A DNA stretch of 64,000 nucleotides from NCBI RefSeq assembly GCF_011386835.1, contig NC_088798.1, positions 6,758,001 to 6,822,000 of the forward strand, in the 5' to 3' direction. A program made the position numbers and the translations under genes. The notes under the pieces are model-generated. The model saw only the letters and a program-made list of their open reading frames with translations, searched no databases and was not told the DNA's origin. This document shows, piece by piece, positions 43,150 through 55,660 of the stretch. The stretch comes from Chrysemys picta bellii (taxonomy: Eukaryota; Chordata; Testudines; Emydidae). Within the stretch, counting starts at the first letter, position 1; each line of letters opens with the position of its first letter.

Positions 43150-44904
43150 TGACTGTATAGATTCTGCATTCTCTTTGATCTGACTAATGGCTAGGTATTA
43201 TCATTATTTATTTGTTTGTATTGTATTCTGGTGCTTGGCACTTTACCAACATATAACAAAAAGTCTCTGCCCCGAAGAGCTAACAAACTAAGGCTTGGTC
43301 TACATGCAATTTTTGTAGCAGTGGAACTATGCCAATTATGGATGTGGTCTAGTTAAACAGGTACAACCTCTACTGTAGATGCAGTTATATTGGCACCTTT
43401 TACTGGTATAATTTATTGCCTTTCCCTTATAAGAATATACTGATGTAAGGTGTAGTTATATTGATATAATTGCGTCCACATATTGGGGGAGTTGTCTCAC
43501 TTTCACTATACTGATATAGAGATACAACTTTTGTGTATAGACTTGGAAGGATTAGATTTTTGTTGGCAAATGGTGGTAAACACTGATTTTGCCATAGACA
43601 CACAAACGGACAAAAATATTTCCATCAATAATAATCAAAATTTACAGACAAGCAAAGCAAGAGGAATGCTCTGTGAGAACTTCTTAGAATGTGACTGAAA
43701 GATACTTATTGGGTATATTTTGACATGTGATGTTGACAACTTGTGTTTTAATGGTTATAAAGCTCTAACTTTCTGAATCTCTGCCTCTACTGGCATTAAG
43801 TAATTATTGATTGATGATGCCATCATTTTTCGTAACTGTAAAAATTGAAATTGATAAAAATAGAAAACAACACAACGCTCAGGTTGTTATGCCTCTGTGA
43901 AAATTTCAATCAATAAAATAAAAAATGAACATTAATATCCGTCCATATTATTTAAACAATTGAATTCTGCCAAGCCTAGGGATAGACATGGCCTTAGTGT
44001 AAGAGGAGATAACAGTTGGACATGGCAAACATATGGGAAAGCACAAGGTAATTGATTATGATCAGTACAATAAGCAGTGGGCCTAGCACACAAGCTATGT
44101 GAACCATATTATGATTTTGAAGACAATGAACCCAAAAGAAAGCAGACATTCCACTTGTAGATCATTTCCATTTCTTCATCCACTCTATTGGGTCTTCATC
44201 TTGCACTCAATCAAGTCAATGGGACCAGGATTGGGCCCACATCTAGTAAATAGGTTTGTCCAGGAACCTCCAAAATGCTTCTAAACAGCCTTGATCTTTG
44301 GAAGACTTTGGACATGAATTCGGGTCTGCGCTCCAAGGCGCATATATGTGTCGAAAACATTTCTTCTGTAGACTGTTTGGAACAGAGAGGTTTTTTCATT
44401 TTAAGATAATAAAAATCAGGGTAATTTAATAGGGCCCTTGGTTGGGTAATTGCCAAGAAAAGAAAAGCAGACAATCCATGTAGGGTGTGTGTGTGCTTTT
44501 TCTTTGCTAGTGTTAAATATTGTTTGGATTATTCACCGTATAAACATTAAATAATGTAATTTTGAATCCAGGTCCCAGTAGGGATTTAAATGTCATTGGT
44601 AAAGGATTAAGATATTAGTGTAATAATGCAGTATCAAAAAACTGCAAATTCCTTCTGTGTTACTTAAGTGTTTTCTGATCAAACCCATTGGAGTGTGTGT
44701 GTGTGGGGAGGGGAGTGGGGAGGTTGATGGCTGTTTCATGCAGCAATAAAACAGTGGAGGAATATAGCAAAGTATTTCTGTTTGTGAAGTGGGCAAGGCA
44801 GATACTGTGGGTCTAATCCAATGGACTTTGACATCAAGGGAAGTCAGTGGGCCCTGAATTTTCATTTCCATTTAGAAAGAACCTAGCACACCTTGAGTAC
44901 TATA

Positions 44905-44909
<5 letters not shown>
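43150..44909. other. No gene recognised; old MIR tail
   Basis: At 43210-43300 a minus-strand MIR tail may be present (TGGTGCTTGGCAC…GTCTCTGCCCCGAAGAGC). Short GT runs occur near 44486 and 44694. Otherwise apparently single-copy. Confidence 0.45.

Positions 44910-44940
<31 letters not shown>
44910..44940. repeat. (TC)n microsatellite
   Basis: Fifteen uninterrupted TC units. Confidence 0.95.
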
Positions 44941-44942
<2 letters not shown>

Positions 44943-45300
44943 ATGCTTGTAGTCCTTTGGCACATACAGTATATTTACATCTACAATGTCTTCAGATGAG
45001 GAGCCTGTACAAAGTACAAACAATAAATAGCGTATCTGGATTTTCAAAGAACATAAAGAGCACTCCAACCTGCTGGTTTTATACGACATTAAGATAGAAG
45101 AGTATTTGGTATGTTTAACATGGGATGCATATATGCATGGGAGGTAAATATAGCTATATAGGGCCTGCATTTCCGAGATGCCAAGCACCCACAACACTCA
45201 TTGCTTGCAAATGTGAGTTTTGATTGACCAGAACTTCTGGAAATCAGGTGTCTGAAGTTGGGCAACCAAAAATGGTCTTTACTGCAGGGAGATCAGCAGG

Positions 45301-45530
45301 GATCGATTTAGCGGGTGTTATAAAGACCCAATAAATTGACAGCGGAGAGCTCTCTGGTCGACCCCAGTACTCCAGCTCCCCAAGAAGAATAAGGGAAGTC
45401 AACCAGATGGCGTCTCCCATTGATGCAATGCAGTGAAGACACCGCGGTAAGTCGACCTAAGCTACGTAAGTCATGTAGCTGGAATAACGTAACTTAGGTC
45501 GACTTACCCCTGTAGTGAAGACAAGCCTGG
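45301..45530 (-). mobile_element. Old Harbinger-like MITE copy, left end lost
   Basis: The right half matches the other copies: ACACCGCGGTAAGTCGACC, a hairpin ACGTAAGTCATGTAGCTGG…, GGTCGACTTACCCC and the end GAAGACAAGCCTGG. The left terminus is not preserved and CpGs are partly decayed, so it is older than the copies at 5.0 and 41.1 kb. Confidence 0.6.
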
Positions 45531-45824
45531 AGGCACCTAGAATCATCACCTAGAATGTCCTGATTTCTTCTACTTTCCTTTCATTAGGATCAGCAAAAGT
45601 TACCCTTGTGGTTTGCTAATAAAACTACATCTACACTGTAAGACATACAGTGTAGACATACCCAAGCTAGCTTTGATCTACTTGCTTGAAAATCAAGAGC
45701 AGTGAAGGTGCGGCAGCATGGGCTAACCATTTGAGTGCATACCTAGGGTCCTTCTTAAACAGAGCAAAGATTTCTTTTCAGAAAATGCCAGAGACAGGAG
45801 TAGGTCAGTTCCTTCCTTTTTAAA

Positions 45825-46029
45825 GGTTTCAGAGTAGCAGCCGTGTTAGTCTGTATCCGCAAAAAGAAGAACAGGAGTACTTGTGGCACCTTAGAGACTA
45901 ACAAATTTATTAGAGCATAAGCTTTCGTGGACTACAGCCCACTTCTTCGGATGCTGTAGTCCACGAAAGCTTATGCTCTAATAAATTTGTTAGTCTCTAA
46001 GGTGCCACAAGTACTCCTGTTCTTCTTTT
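45825..46029 (+). mobile_element. Palindromic retroposon copy E, 77-bp perfect arms (probably Penelope-like)
   Basis: Flanked by an exact 12-bp duplication TTCCTTTTTAAA (45813-45824 and 46030-46041). It starts GGTTTCAGAGTAGCAGCC and then forms a perfect 77-bp inverted repeat (45862-45938 and 45953-46029) with a 14-bp spacer. Lack of any mismatch between the arms implies a recent insertion or ongoing correction between arms. It has no coding capacity. Confidence 0.85.
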
Positions 46030-46041
46030 TTCCTTTTTAAA

Positions 46042-49000
46042 TAATCTCTTCATGATCTGAACAAGATAAAATCAGACTCCCACTGCAGTTAGAGGCAAAT
46101 AACGGTGCACACACATAGCCCATTGATATCAAAGGGGCTCTTTGTGGGTGAAAGGATTAGCCTGCAGTTTGTTACAGGATCAGGGCCACAGGTTGCATTA
46201 CTGGGCATGTGTAGACCAGTATGTCCTTAGATAAGAGGCTGCATCATCATGATACGGAGAATCATAATAGAAAAAGGGTTTAGATAATGGCAGTACTATA
46301 GAGACATTAAGAAAAGTATAATGGTGACATATTAAGAAGACCTTGAGAGAAAGAGTGCAAAGAATATTCAGCTATGACTCTTAAGATAATTCAGGAGTGG
46401 ATGCCAATTGTTTACTTCCATTTGCAGAACTACTTACTCATGAATGGAATGTATAAAGTTCCCTTTTTGTTATAAGTTGCCCCAGTCCTATTGGTTTAAG
46501 TAGAAATTCAAGGCTTAAAATGCAGTGTGTGTTTGTTTAAGTTGGGTCAATGGTGCATCTAATTCAGCGAGTTCACCCAAGACTAAATGTGTTCTCGGAT
46601 TCTCTAGACAATAGAGCGTTTTATTTGTGATAACTAGTCACTGTCCATTATATTATGCTGTAATGGTTTAAGAGGGACACAAGAGTACCTACTAGCTGGG
46701 TCAGTTCCAAGTACTGCATTTCAGTAAGTGAAGCAGGAACTCAAGTTGATGAAATTTGCAAATAAATCTCTCGGGAATCCTGGCCATTAAAAATTACCAC
46801 AGAATTAGATATCGTTATAAACAGAGCTGGGGGGAGGAGGGAAATCACCACAGCTATAGTCTCAAAAGTCCTTGGCATAATAAAAAAAAGTCACATTTTC
46901 CGTAGATGAGGGAAAAACCCAGAGTTGCCAGAAAACACTTGAGTTCACCTAATTGGAAAATAGAATTCAAATATTCACCGTGAGTCCTGTTAAAAACGGA
47001 CAAAAAAGACCATTTTTGAATGTTATTTTGGAACTGAGCAAAAATATCCACTTCTTGTGACCATGCTGTTACTATGGTAATAAGCAAAAAATACCCATGC
47101 TTGAAAGCCGCTTGCCATAAATATGTATGAATTGTTTTTATGATCGTAAAACCCCTGGCAGAAACCAATTTGCCGCGTCTAAGTGATCTGATTGAGGGCA
47201 ATCATTGTTAGAGGGAACCAAAAATATACTAGGCCTCTATTTTCATATTAAAATGCCATGCCTTGGTTTAACATTTCCAAGTGGTTATTTTAGTCCTTTC
47301 TGAACAACACAAAAGCCTGTTGAAGATAGGCTAACTCTGATGACCAGTATATTATTGAACTTGTTTATCTCAGGGAATTGGGACTACCTGATCTCAATAG
47401 GTTTTTTGTTGGGGTTTTTTATTTTTTTGTTGGGTTTTTTTCTTTTTACTAGTTGCTTGAAATATTTCACAATTAAAGCAGGAGAGGCTTGGTCTGTAGT
47501 TCTCACCTTTTGTGGTCACAGCCCTTGAATAGCCTTGAAACAGAGGGACACTTTCCTGAGTTGAAGTCTGGTGTAATTTCCCCTTGAATGGGCTCTCATG
47601 ATCAGAACAAGGGTCACTGGTTGGGATGGTATGCAATAAAGCTTGTGATTGCACGGTCCTTGGCCACCACAAAACAACCCCCAACGCTCTCCTTTATGAT
47701 AGCACAATTGGTCAGCACAATGGGTTGGGGAGAAAGCTAGAGAAACAGAGAGACGGGTATAGATATTAAGGTGGAGATATTAGTCAAGTGTTTGTCCCTC
47801 TTGGTGCATTTCAAGTGCTGAAATGTACAAGTGGCTGAGAACAGGGTCCCCAAACATTACACTGAAAAGCAGTGAATGAGTAAAAAGGGATGCTCGTAAT
47901 GGATCAATCTTGCCTATAGAATGCACCTTTGTGGTCAAATGTATAAGATAATATATAGCAGCTGTGTTATAAGCCAGCAAAGGGAAATGAATTTACAAAG
48001 CACAGTCTCTCAATAGATTTCCTTGTGGGAACGCCAAAAGTTTAAGTGCTAAAGGAGAGCTTACTGCTGACTAACACCCATGCTTAATAATAATTGTCTT
48101 GTATACAGTGGAACCTGGCAGATCCTACAGTTCTTATTCACCCCCCGTAAATGGGAACTTTGCCTGAGTGAGGTCTGAATAAAAACTGAACAAGGATTTT
48201 GGATTAGTGGATTTAGGTAAAGCAAACTCCGTTCGTAAATCCAAATTCTGAGAGCTGCTAAGCACTTGCAGTTTCATGGATTTAAATGAAGGGTGCAAAT
48301 GCTCCATACTAGCGAGGTGATTGAAAAATGTTCAGTGGAACTTTTTTTGATAAAAAATGGCATTTCTGCAAAAGGGAAATGGTTGCGAAACAATGAATTT
48401 TTGTTACAAAAAAATCAACCCCCTCCCCCAAATGTTGGTTTTGGGTTTTTTAGTTTTTCAGTTACCATCTCTCCCACCAATTTTTTATCCCATTTCTAAC
48501 TGTCTATTCAATACTGCTTGAGAACTGGCCCCAGAATCCCTCAGGAATAGCCCCATCATAAAATAGAATGGAAGTCTCAAATTCTTTCATTGCAAAGCTG
48601 TGTGCAAATTTCTACTTCAGTTCTAGGGAAGTTCCTCTGTGGTGGGATAAGAAATGACTCCATTACAAGAGGTCTCTAATGAGGCGAGATATTATGCTGT
48701 GCTTCAGTGTCCCATCTAGATAGTCATAAAAATCATTGTCATATGCTTGACAAAGAAAAACGAAAGGTGAAAGAAAATGGCAGTTGAGCTCATGACTTAA
48801 CTTCATTGCCATTAGCAAAAAGGGCTTTTAACCAAAATATGCTATTTTGCTCTTTGCCCTCAAACAATTTTAGTGAAGATTCCTGCAGATGTTTACTGAA
48901 GGCGATCTTCAATTTGACAAGCAGACATATTAAAAGGCTTGTCCCTGGTCAATCTCAAACGCAAGGCCTTGTGGATAAGAACAGATCTTTTGAATTTGAT

Positions 49001-49215
49001 ACATTGTGTGATCAGCTACCAATAAAGCTGTCTCAAAACTGTTCAGAGATCTATCTATTTACCTAGCCCTCACACCATCCTTCCCTCCCTCAGCACTGTT
49101 CTATCTGTGCTCCTCACACACATTTAAAAATAGAAATAAGAATCTGCCTCTTTTTCTCTCTCCTCTTTCCCAGTTTTCAGGAGAAATACCTTGATTGGTT
49201 TATAAGTTTGGGGTT
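46042..49215. other. No gene recognised; longest repeat-poor stretch
   Basis: About 3.2 kb with almost no recognisable repeat. The part 46700-47210 has balanced, low-CpG sequence (for example CTTGCCATAAATATGTATGAATTG) that looks like candidate conserved noncoding DNA. A T-run patch lies at 47396-47450. No frame has a recognisable domain. Confidence 0.35.
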
Positions 49216-49217
49216 GG

Positions 49218-49252
<35 letters not shown>
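49218..49252. repeat. (GT)n microsatellite
   Basis: Seventeen uninterrupted TG units. Confidence 0.95.
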
Positions 49253-49253
<1 letters not shown>

Positions 49254-49264
49254 GAATGATTGCG

Positions 49265-49590
49265 GGACAGCTAAAGTGGAGAAATGAGCTTTGCATTTAG
49301 TTCTGCAAGCCCGGAGGCAAGTGGTCCCCCTTAGCTCTTGCGGGAATGAGTTCCAGAGTGTAGGTCCAGCTCCCACCATAGTTCTGTCTCTTGCACTCAT
49401 GAGCATCCCTATGTTGATTGACTGTTTCCTTGTTCTGGCTGACCTTAGCTATTGTGAGCGGTCATGATTGTGGAAGGAAAATGTCTCAGGGAGATGGGAT
49501 CAGTCCTGGTGAGAGCTTTATCAGTAGGTTAATCGAAAGCTTGAACTGGCCTCTATCCCATAGGAAGCCAGTGCAGAGAGCACAGTATCA
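49265..49590. repeat. Second copy of the unassigned repeat at 41.7 kb
   Basis: Shares the layout GAGTTCCAGAGTGTAGGTCC … CCATAGTTCTGTCTC … GCTTGAACTGGCCTCTATCC … AAGCCAGTGCAGAGAGCAC with 41695-42012. More diverged. Confidence 0.4.
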
Positions 49591-50544
49591 GGATAATACA
49601 TTCACATTACCTGTGTTGCTAAGGTTAATTCAGCAACAGTTTCCTAAGTCTGCTAGAGTCTTAGGAATACAGATAATAAGGGGCTAAATCTGCTCCCTCA
49701 TCCATGGCCATAGCAGGGACTACAGTGGGACTGATATGTTTCCATTGTGCAGCAGGGAAGCAGGATTTAGAGAGCTCCTGAGAGGGGCCAAAATTGTTAT
49801 GCCACACTGAACCTATCTCCATCGGAGACCTCTCCATGTCTTTGTACAAGGGGGCATGAAGGGGGAACTGGGTAAGGAGAGATGGGCTGATGGATTGGCC
49901 ACTGTGCTGAAGCTAAATATAGGAGAGGGTATCTTCCAAAATCCCATTGCTGCGGAGAATATCTAATTACTGGAGTGGATGGAAATTTGGAATATGCTAA
50001 CAAGGGGTCACGTTCTTTCCTTGATGCGTGCGTGAAAGTTCTTGGAGACTAGCATGTGGAATAAGGGGAAGCCATAATATTCTAATTTTTGTTTCCCCTG
50101 AGGCAGTCAAGAGCTAGAGGACTTCACAATGAATTTTCTTAACTAGATGGTTGAAGATCTGCTCAGATAAAAGGAAACCTAATGGGAACCTTCACCCAGA
50201 ACTCAAATTCAATCTCCTTGTGGTTCAAAAATATTCCATTAGCCCTTTTTTTCCATTTTGCATGGTTCTCAATGTCCTGATTCAAGATGGAAACACCAAA
50301 GCATCCTGGGAGAGGTTGATTTTGCAGGCAATCAGGCTAGAAGAAGGAAACCCTGGATATCGTGAAAAAGAGTAGGAGGAGAGGGATTTTCTTGGGAGAT
50401 CTCCAGCCATATTCTGCAGTTCCAAGAGATTCAGACATTGCATTTCAGAGAAGATTCAGCTAAGAGAACTAGGTATGGGCTAGTTAGGTGAGCATGTAAG
50501 TGAGGAGGACTGAGATGAAATCCTAAAGGAGTAGATAGGGTGAA
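49591..50544. other. No gene recognised
   Basis: Apparently single-copy sequence with no supported feature. Confidence 0.5.
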
Positions 50545-50770
50545 TACTGCTGTCATGAGTTCTAGTCCCAGCTCTGAAACACACTCCCATTGTATCTTTA
50601 TTCAAACCACTTATTATCTCTGGGCCTGAGCCATAGAAGCAAATGGAAAGTTGACTTCAAAGGGGCTTGAGTAATATACTCTGTGTCATGTAAAGTGAGA
50701 ACAAATTGCACTTATCTATGTACCTCACAGAGATGTTGTCAGGATTAATTATCTGTACTACGTTCTGAAA
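50545..50770 (+). repeat. MIR-like SINE, diverged
   Basis: GAGTTCTAGTCCCAGCTCTG, AACCACTTATTATCTCTGGGCC and CCTCACAGAGATGTTGTCAGG follow the MIR order, with a poorly preserved head. Confidence 0.6.
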
Positions 50771-52079
50771 ATGAACAACACTAAGAATGCTATTTTCCAA
50801 ACTATCTGAGGTTGATCAAAACCCCAGAGTCAGAGTTCCTTTTTAATAGGAGAGGTTTCCCCTTTTCCCTTGAATTGTGAAGGACTTTGGGCCAGTTTCT
50901 GAAACCGTTACTCACCCTGGGTAGCACTTAAAGCACATGAGAAATCAATGGTACCACTCAATGGGGTATTTGCTGCTCAAAATAAATGAAGATTGCCCTT
51001 CAGTAATCTTTACCAGAGGTGGGCCTGAACTGCAAAAATCTGATTCAGATTTCAAACTTTCCAAAGTCAGAGGCTGTCTAGATCTGGAGTTTGAATTTAG
51101 GCCCGTCTCAAACAATTGCCCGATCACCTTCCTGTTTTTTATCTTTGTGGTGATGAATCAGGCTAATATGGCCCTAATTCTGAAATGTAATGAACATGGA
51201 CTTATCCATGTACCACAGAGGTACCCCATTGACTTCAAGGGGGCACTGTGCCGGTTTGTGGGACTGCCCGTGGACAGGATCAGTTGTAGGATCAAGGCCC
51301 CTTATTAATAAATGCTGCAAAACAATTATACCGTACACAGAAATATGTCAAATGAATGCAAATAAAAAGTCCCTCAAAAGTCTTCGGTTCTGATTGAGTC
51401 GCATGTCCAAAGTTATTAGGACAAGAAAAGAAAGAAAGAACTTGACCTCCATTGACTGAATGCCGAAGAAGCACTGGTAGAGAATATCCAATTGAGGGGA
51501 AGGTTTTGGTGGATGATATAAAACAAGAGCAGGGGAAGAGAACACAGGGCAAACCAAATAAAAATGTCCGCTTGGGAGAGCAGAGCACTGCTAGCCAGAC
51601 CACACCGCTGGCCAGACATCATTTTAAATAGATTATTCAAACAAATATTAATTTAAGTTCCTAGGATGGAATATCTGGTTGAACGGTTAAAAACACTGTG
51701 CGAACATGCAAGTGGATGATTAATAACAACTGTGCTTACATAGAACAGAATGTAAAGGGAAGGAATGTTGTAAGAGACACTGTTATGGAGTTAGATGTGC
51801 TTAAGTTTGCTCGGTGCCTCTGGTTTCAGAGCCAACCCAATGTTCATGCAGGCTGTGTGGTCGCACGCAGTTCTTCCTTAGCCCTGGCATAGCCTCAGTG
51901 GCCTGTGTGCTGGGGCTGGGAGCACTGTCAAAAGGAAAGAGTCCATCTGCCTATCTTATCACAGGCCCACCGCTCTAGTATCTGAGATCCCCTGGCAAAA
52001 GTGGGAGTGACAGAAGCCTCATTATGGAATGGGGCGTGGCATTAGCAAAACCACTAGTCTCTCCAGGCATAGAATCCTA
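50771..52079. other. No gene recognised
   Basis: Apparently single-copy; short palindromic-family phrases (CCATTGACTTCAAGGGGGCACTG at 51227) only. Confidence 0.45.
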
Positions 52080-52376
52080 GGGTATGTCTACACTACCCCT
52101 AGATCGGTGGGTAATGATCAATCTATCGGGGATCAATTTATCGCGTCTAGTGTAGATGCGATAAAATCGATCCCCGATCGCTCTGCCGTCAACCCCGGAA
52201 CTCCACCGTGGTGAGAGGGGGAAGCGGAGTCAACGGGGGAGCGGCAGCGGTCGACTCACTGCTGTCCTCACGGCCAGGTAAATCGACCTAAGATACGCCG
52301 ACTTCAGCTACGCTATTTGTGTAGCTGAAGTTGCGTATGTTAGGTCAACTCCCCCCACCCCAGTGTAGACCTAGCC
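52080..52376. mobile_element. Harbinger-like MITE, copy 3, in a CR1 tail
   Basis: Termini GGGTATGTCTACACTAC and (complement of) GGCTAGGTCTACACTG surround the family interior, with ATCGGTGGGTAATGATC, GATCAATTTATCGCGTC and ACTTCAGCTACGCTATTTGTGTAGC. It sits in the repeated tail of a CR1: CATAGAATC lies on the left and ATAGAATATCAGGG on the right. The 3-bp flanks CTA/ATA are imperfect. Confidence 0.75.
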
Positions 52377-52478
52377 ATAGAATATCAGGGTTGGAAGAGA
52401 TCTCAGGAGATCATCTAGTCCAAGCCCCTCCTCAAAGCAGGACCAACCCCAACTAAATCATCCCAGTTTTTGGATTTT
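52377..52478 (-). repeat. CR1 3' tail
   Basis: ATAGAATATCAGGGTTGG, CTCAGGAGATCATCTAGTCC and AAGCAGGACCAACCCCAAC, all CR1 3' end on the minus strand. Confidence 0.9.
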
Positions 52479-55089
52479 GAGCATGGATTTACGGTCCCAT
52501 CCAGCACACCCCTTGCTGCAGTTAAGGTATGGGGGCTGATTAACAATGAGGCTAAGGCCCTTTCCCACCACTCTGGAAGCATAAAGGGGCTTTAAATGTT
52601 GGACACAAACAGCCATTTGAGGATACCCTGCACCGGGGTTCAGGAGGTGCTGTAGAGCTGGCGTAAAGACATTGCACTCATTCTGCTCCCAGCACCAGTG
52701 CAGGGGGCAACATCAGGGCATGGCCAGACTGCACGGCACTATGGCAATTCTCTGTTCCCTGGGGGCCACGGGAAGCAACGCCCTTAGGCTGTTCTAACTT
52801 ACGCTGAAGGCTCCCAGGATACGCAGAGCACAAAGGCCACCTTTGCACCTCCACTCTGTCCCAAGGACAAGAATGGAGGCTCAAACCCCGTAGTGGAGAT
52901 TCCCAGCAGTCCGGCAACATCATTCCGTTCACTGGAGCCTTTCCGCCTCCTCTAGATCTCCTGTGTCCCATGTATATTAAGCAGATTGTGCTTTTAAATG
53001 AAGCTTTGCCACAGAGAGAGATTCATGGCAGCAAGTCTAAAGAAAGCAAACCATCACCCAATTTGCTGGATTTTGCGTGTATGTGCATGCAACGAAAACT
53101 CTGTTTCCAGACACAGGGCCCTGTTCAAAGTGAAATTCCGCATCGGGGGCTCGTGGTGAGAAAAGAGCACTCTTGGTAAAGACTAAGAATCTTTAAAGGG
53201 GAACTTCCTCTGATTTCAAATAGAATAGCCTCTTTGGAGTGGTTCAATTCTTGCCATTTTTTTCTACTTCCCCCCAACAACAGCTATGAGCAACTTCACA
53301 TGTGGATCTCAGGACAGGGAGCTGATGGAACACACATCATTTTTCTACATGATGTTTTCTCTGCAGCGTCTAAAAACATGTCCATTTATTTAGGAAACCT
53401 GAAAAGAAACCAGCACTGCATTTAAAGTGCTTTATTCATTTGGTCTAGCAATTAGATCAAAGGGCTGAACATCAATAGCCTTGGCTGGGTCAAAATGTTC
53501 CAGCCTGAGTGCTTCAAATTAGACAACTAATGCCGTATTTAGGTATCTAAGTTAATGGTCTGATATTCAGAAGTGTTTAACACCCACAGCTTCCATTAAG
53601 GTCATTTTACACTGACTGAGATTGTCAGATGACATGTGCTACATAAATACCAATTATTATTGGCTTCATTTTTTAGTTCTGGATAATATTGTGCTTTTCC
53701 TGTAAAGAATCAGAGGATCATTTTCCTTATTCTAGTTCTAACTATAAATGCCCCCACACTTTGGTTTTAGACTGCCACACTAGCAAAGGCCATAGATTTT
53801 GTGTGTTAGATATAAAAATAATTAAGAACTAATAATGCTTTGCATATCTATCTAACTCTTGAGGGCCAGTTATTATAGTACCTTGGTGGAAAGGACAATA
53901 TTGCAATAATCAGAGTAATTATTCAAAATGGAAGCTGCTTTTATCATTCTAGTTTGGGGCTACTTCACATGGTTGTATTTTTCTTTTCGGTCACACTTTC
54001 CATCTTAGTATTCCTAAGCAATTTACAAGCATTGATAAAAGGAACCTCAAAACCGACCTTGGTAAAAAGGGTAGTAATATCGCCCCCATGTGAGCGATGA
54101 GGAAACAGAGTCACAGAGAATTAAAGCCAATATTCCCAATGGTGAGGAGTGGGCCTGGAAGTTAATGGGAGTTGCTTTGGCTAGCGCCCGTGAAAATCAG
54201 GCAGGTCAATATGGATTTGTGTGCATAATTGGAGGCCCCCAAATTTGAAAATCTGGGCCTAAGTGACTTACATACATTTATTCAGGAAGTCTATAGCACA
54301 GCCAGAAGCAAAGAATCCGGGTGATCTGACTCCCAGTCCTGTAAATCAAACACCAAAGCCCCAAACGTTAATCACAAAAAGCTGATCTCTCCAGTTGCAC
54401 AGGCTATAAGAACGTCAGCTCTATGAAGAAAATGAAGGCATTGAGCTCCTCCTCTTCTGTATCCATTATTCCCATCTCCTTCAACTGCTCTGGGTGTTTC
54501 CCATTTCTCCAATCCTTTTGTGGCCACTACTGGCCTCTTTCATTTCGATTTCATATCTATCTCTCACCAATCACCTTCAGAACTCTGCAGCCAGACCTGT
54601 TGGTTCCTTACATACTTGATGTCAAATTCCTTCTGGAGATCATATTTATTTCATGATACTTACATATCAGCACTCAGTGTTGTACTGAAATGAATCCCTT
54701 AGAGTGCTTCCTTCTCTTAGTCTCCTTCCACAAATAAATCATACTCTTCCTAGAATTTAAGACCTAATTTAAAGGTCAGGGGGTCTCCTCTGTATACAGG
54801 GATTTACTTTGGTAACTCCCTTTAAGGCAAATGGGAGTTTCATTCTAATTCTTTGTGCATTTGTGAAAGGCTAAATGATGGGCACAATTCTGATCTCATT
54901 TAGCTTAGATTACCCCAGTGAAATTCAGTGTGGTGGAGTGAGAGTAAAATCAGTTTCCAGGTCTAATCTGCAGAGATTTAAATGGCTTTCCTCAATGTCA
55001 GAACAGGCATAAGAAGAAACAAAACCACTGCTACATACAGTATAAATCAAGCTTTAGTAAAAGTAAAGGAAACTCAAAATCTGAACTGG
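52479..55089. other. No gene recognised
   Basis: 2.6 kb without a supported gene. A decayed minus-strand MIR may lie at 54060-54330 (GATGAGGAAACAGAGTCACAG…GATCTGACTCCCAGTCC). The rest is apparently single-copy. Confidence 0.45.
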
Positions 55090-55402
55090 TGTGGGATGGT
55101 CTTATGGTTACGGCACTGGCTGGGATCCAGGTGATTTAGGTGCAATTCCCAGCTCTCCCACAGATGTCTTGTGTGACCCCGGGTGAGCCAATGAGACTAA
55201 TCATGTGTTTCAAGTTAGCCACATGCCTAAGAACTTTGCTGGATTGGGGCCAGAATCTCTTGGTGCTTTGGTTGCCTATTTGTGAAATGGACATCATACA
55301 TTTTCTCCCACATGTTTTCTTTCTGGTCTCTTTAGACTGTAAGCTCTTCAAGGCAGGGACTATCTTTTGCTACGGGCACAATGGAACCCTGATCTTCTTT
55401 GG
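55090..55402 (+). repeat. MIR-like SINE
   Basis: Head GATGGTCTTATGGTTACGGCACTGGC, CAATTCCCAGCTCTCCCACAG, then a tail with AGACTGTAAGCTCTTCAAGGC, GGGACTATCTTTTGC and CAATGGAACCCTGATC. Confidence 0.85.
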
Positions 55403-55410
55403 GGCATTTA

Positions 55411-55660
55411 GGGTATGTCTACACGGCCATAAAACATCCGTGGCTGGCTCCCATCAGCTGACTCAGGTTCATGGGGATAAAAGTGTAGTGTAGATGTTCA
55501 GTCTCTGGGATCCCGCAAGATGGGAGGGTCCCAGAGCCTGGGCTCCAGCCCAAGCCCAAATGTCTACATTTTGTAGCTAGGCACCCTTGCACCCACCTGC
55601 AAGCCCGAGTCAGCTGACATGGGCCAGATGCTACTGTTTCATTGCAGTGTAGACATACCT
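55411..55660. mobile_element. TIR element with GGTATGTCTACAC ends
   Basis: Ends GGGTATGTCTACACGGC and (complement of) AGGTATGTCTACACTGC. The interior has paired words such as AGCCTGGGCTCCAGCC and CAGCTGACTCAGG/GAGTCAGCTGACATG, indicating a foldback. The left flank is TTA; the right flank does not match. Confidence 0.65.
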
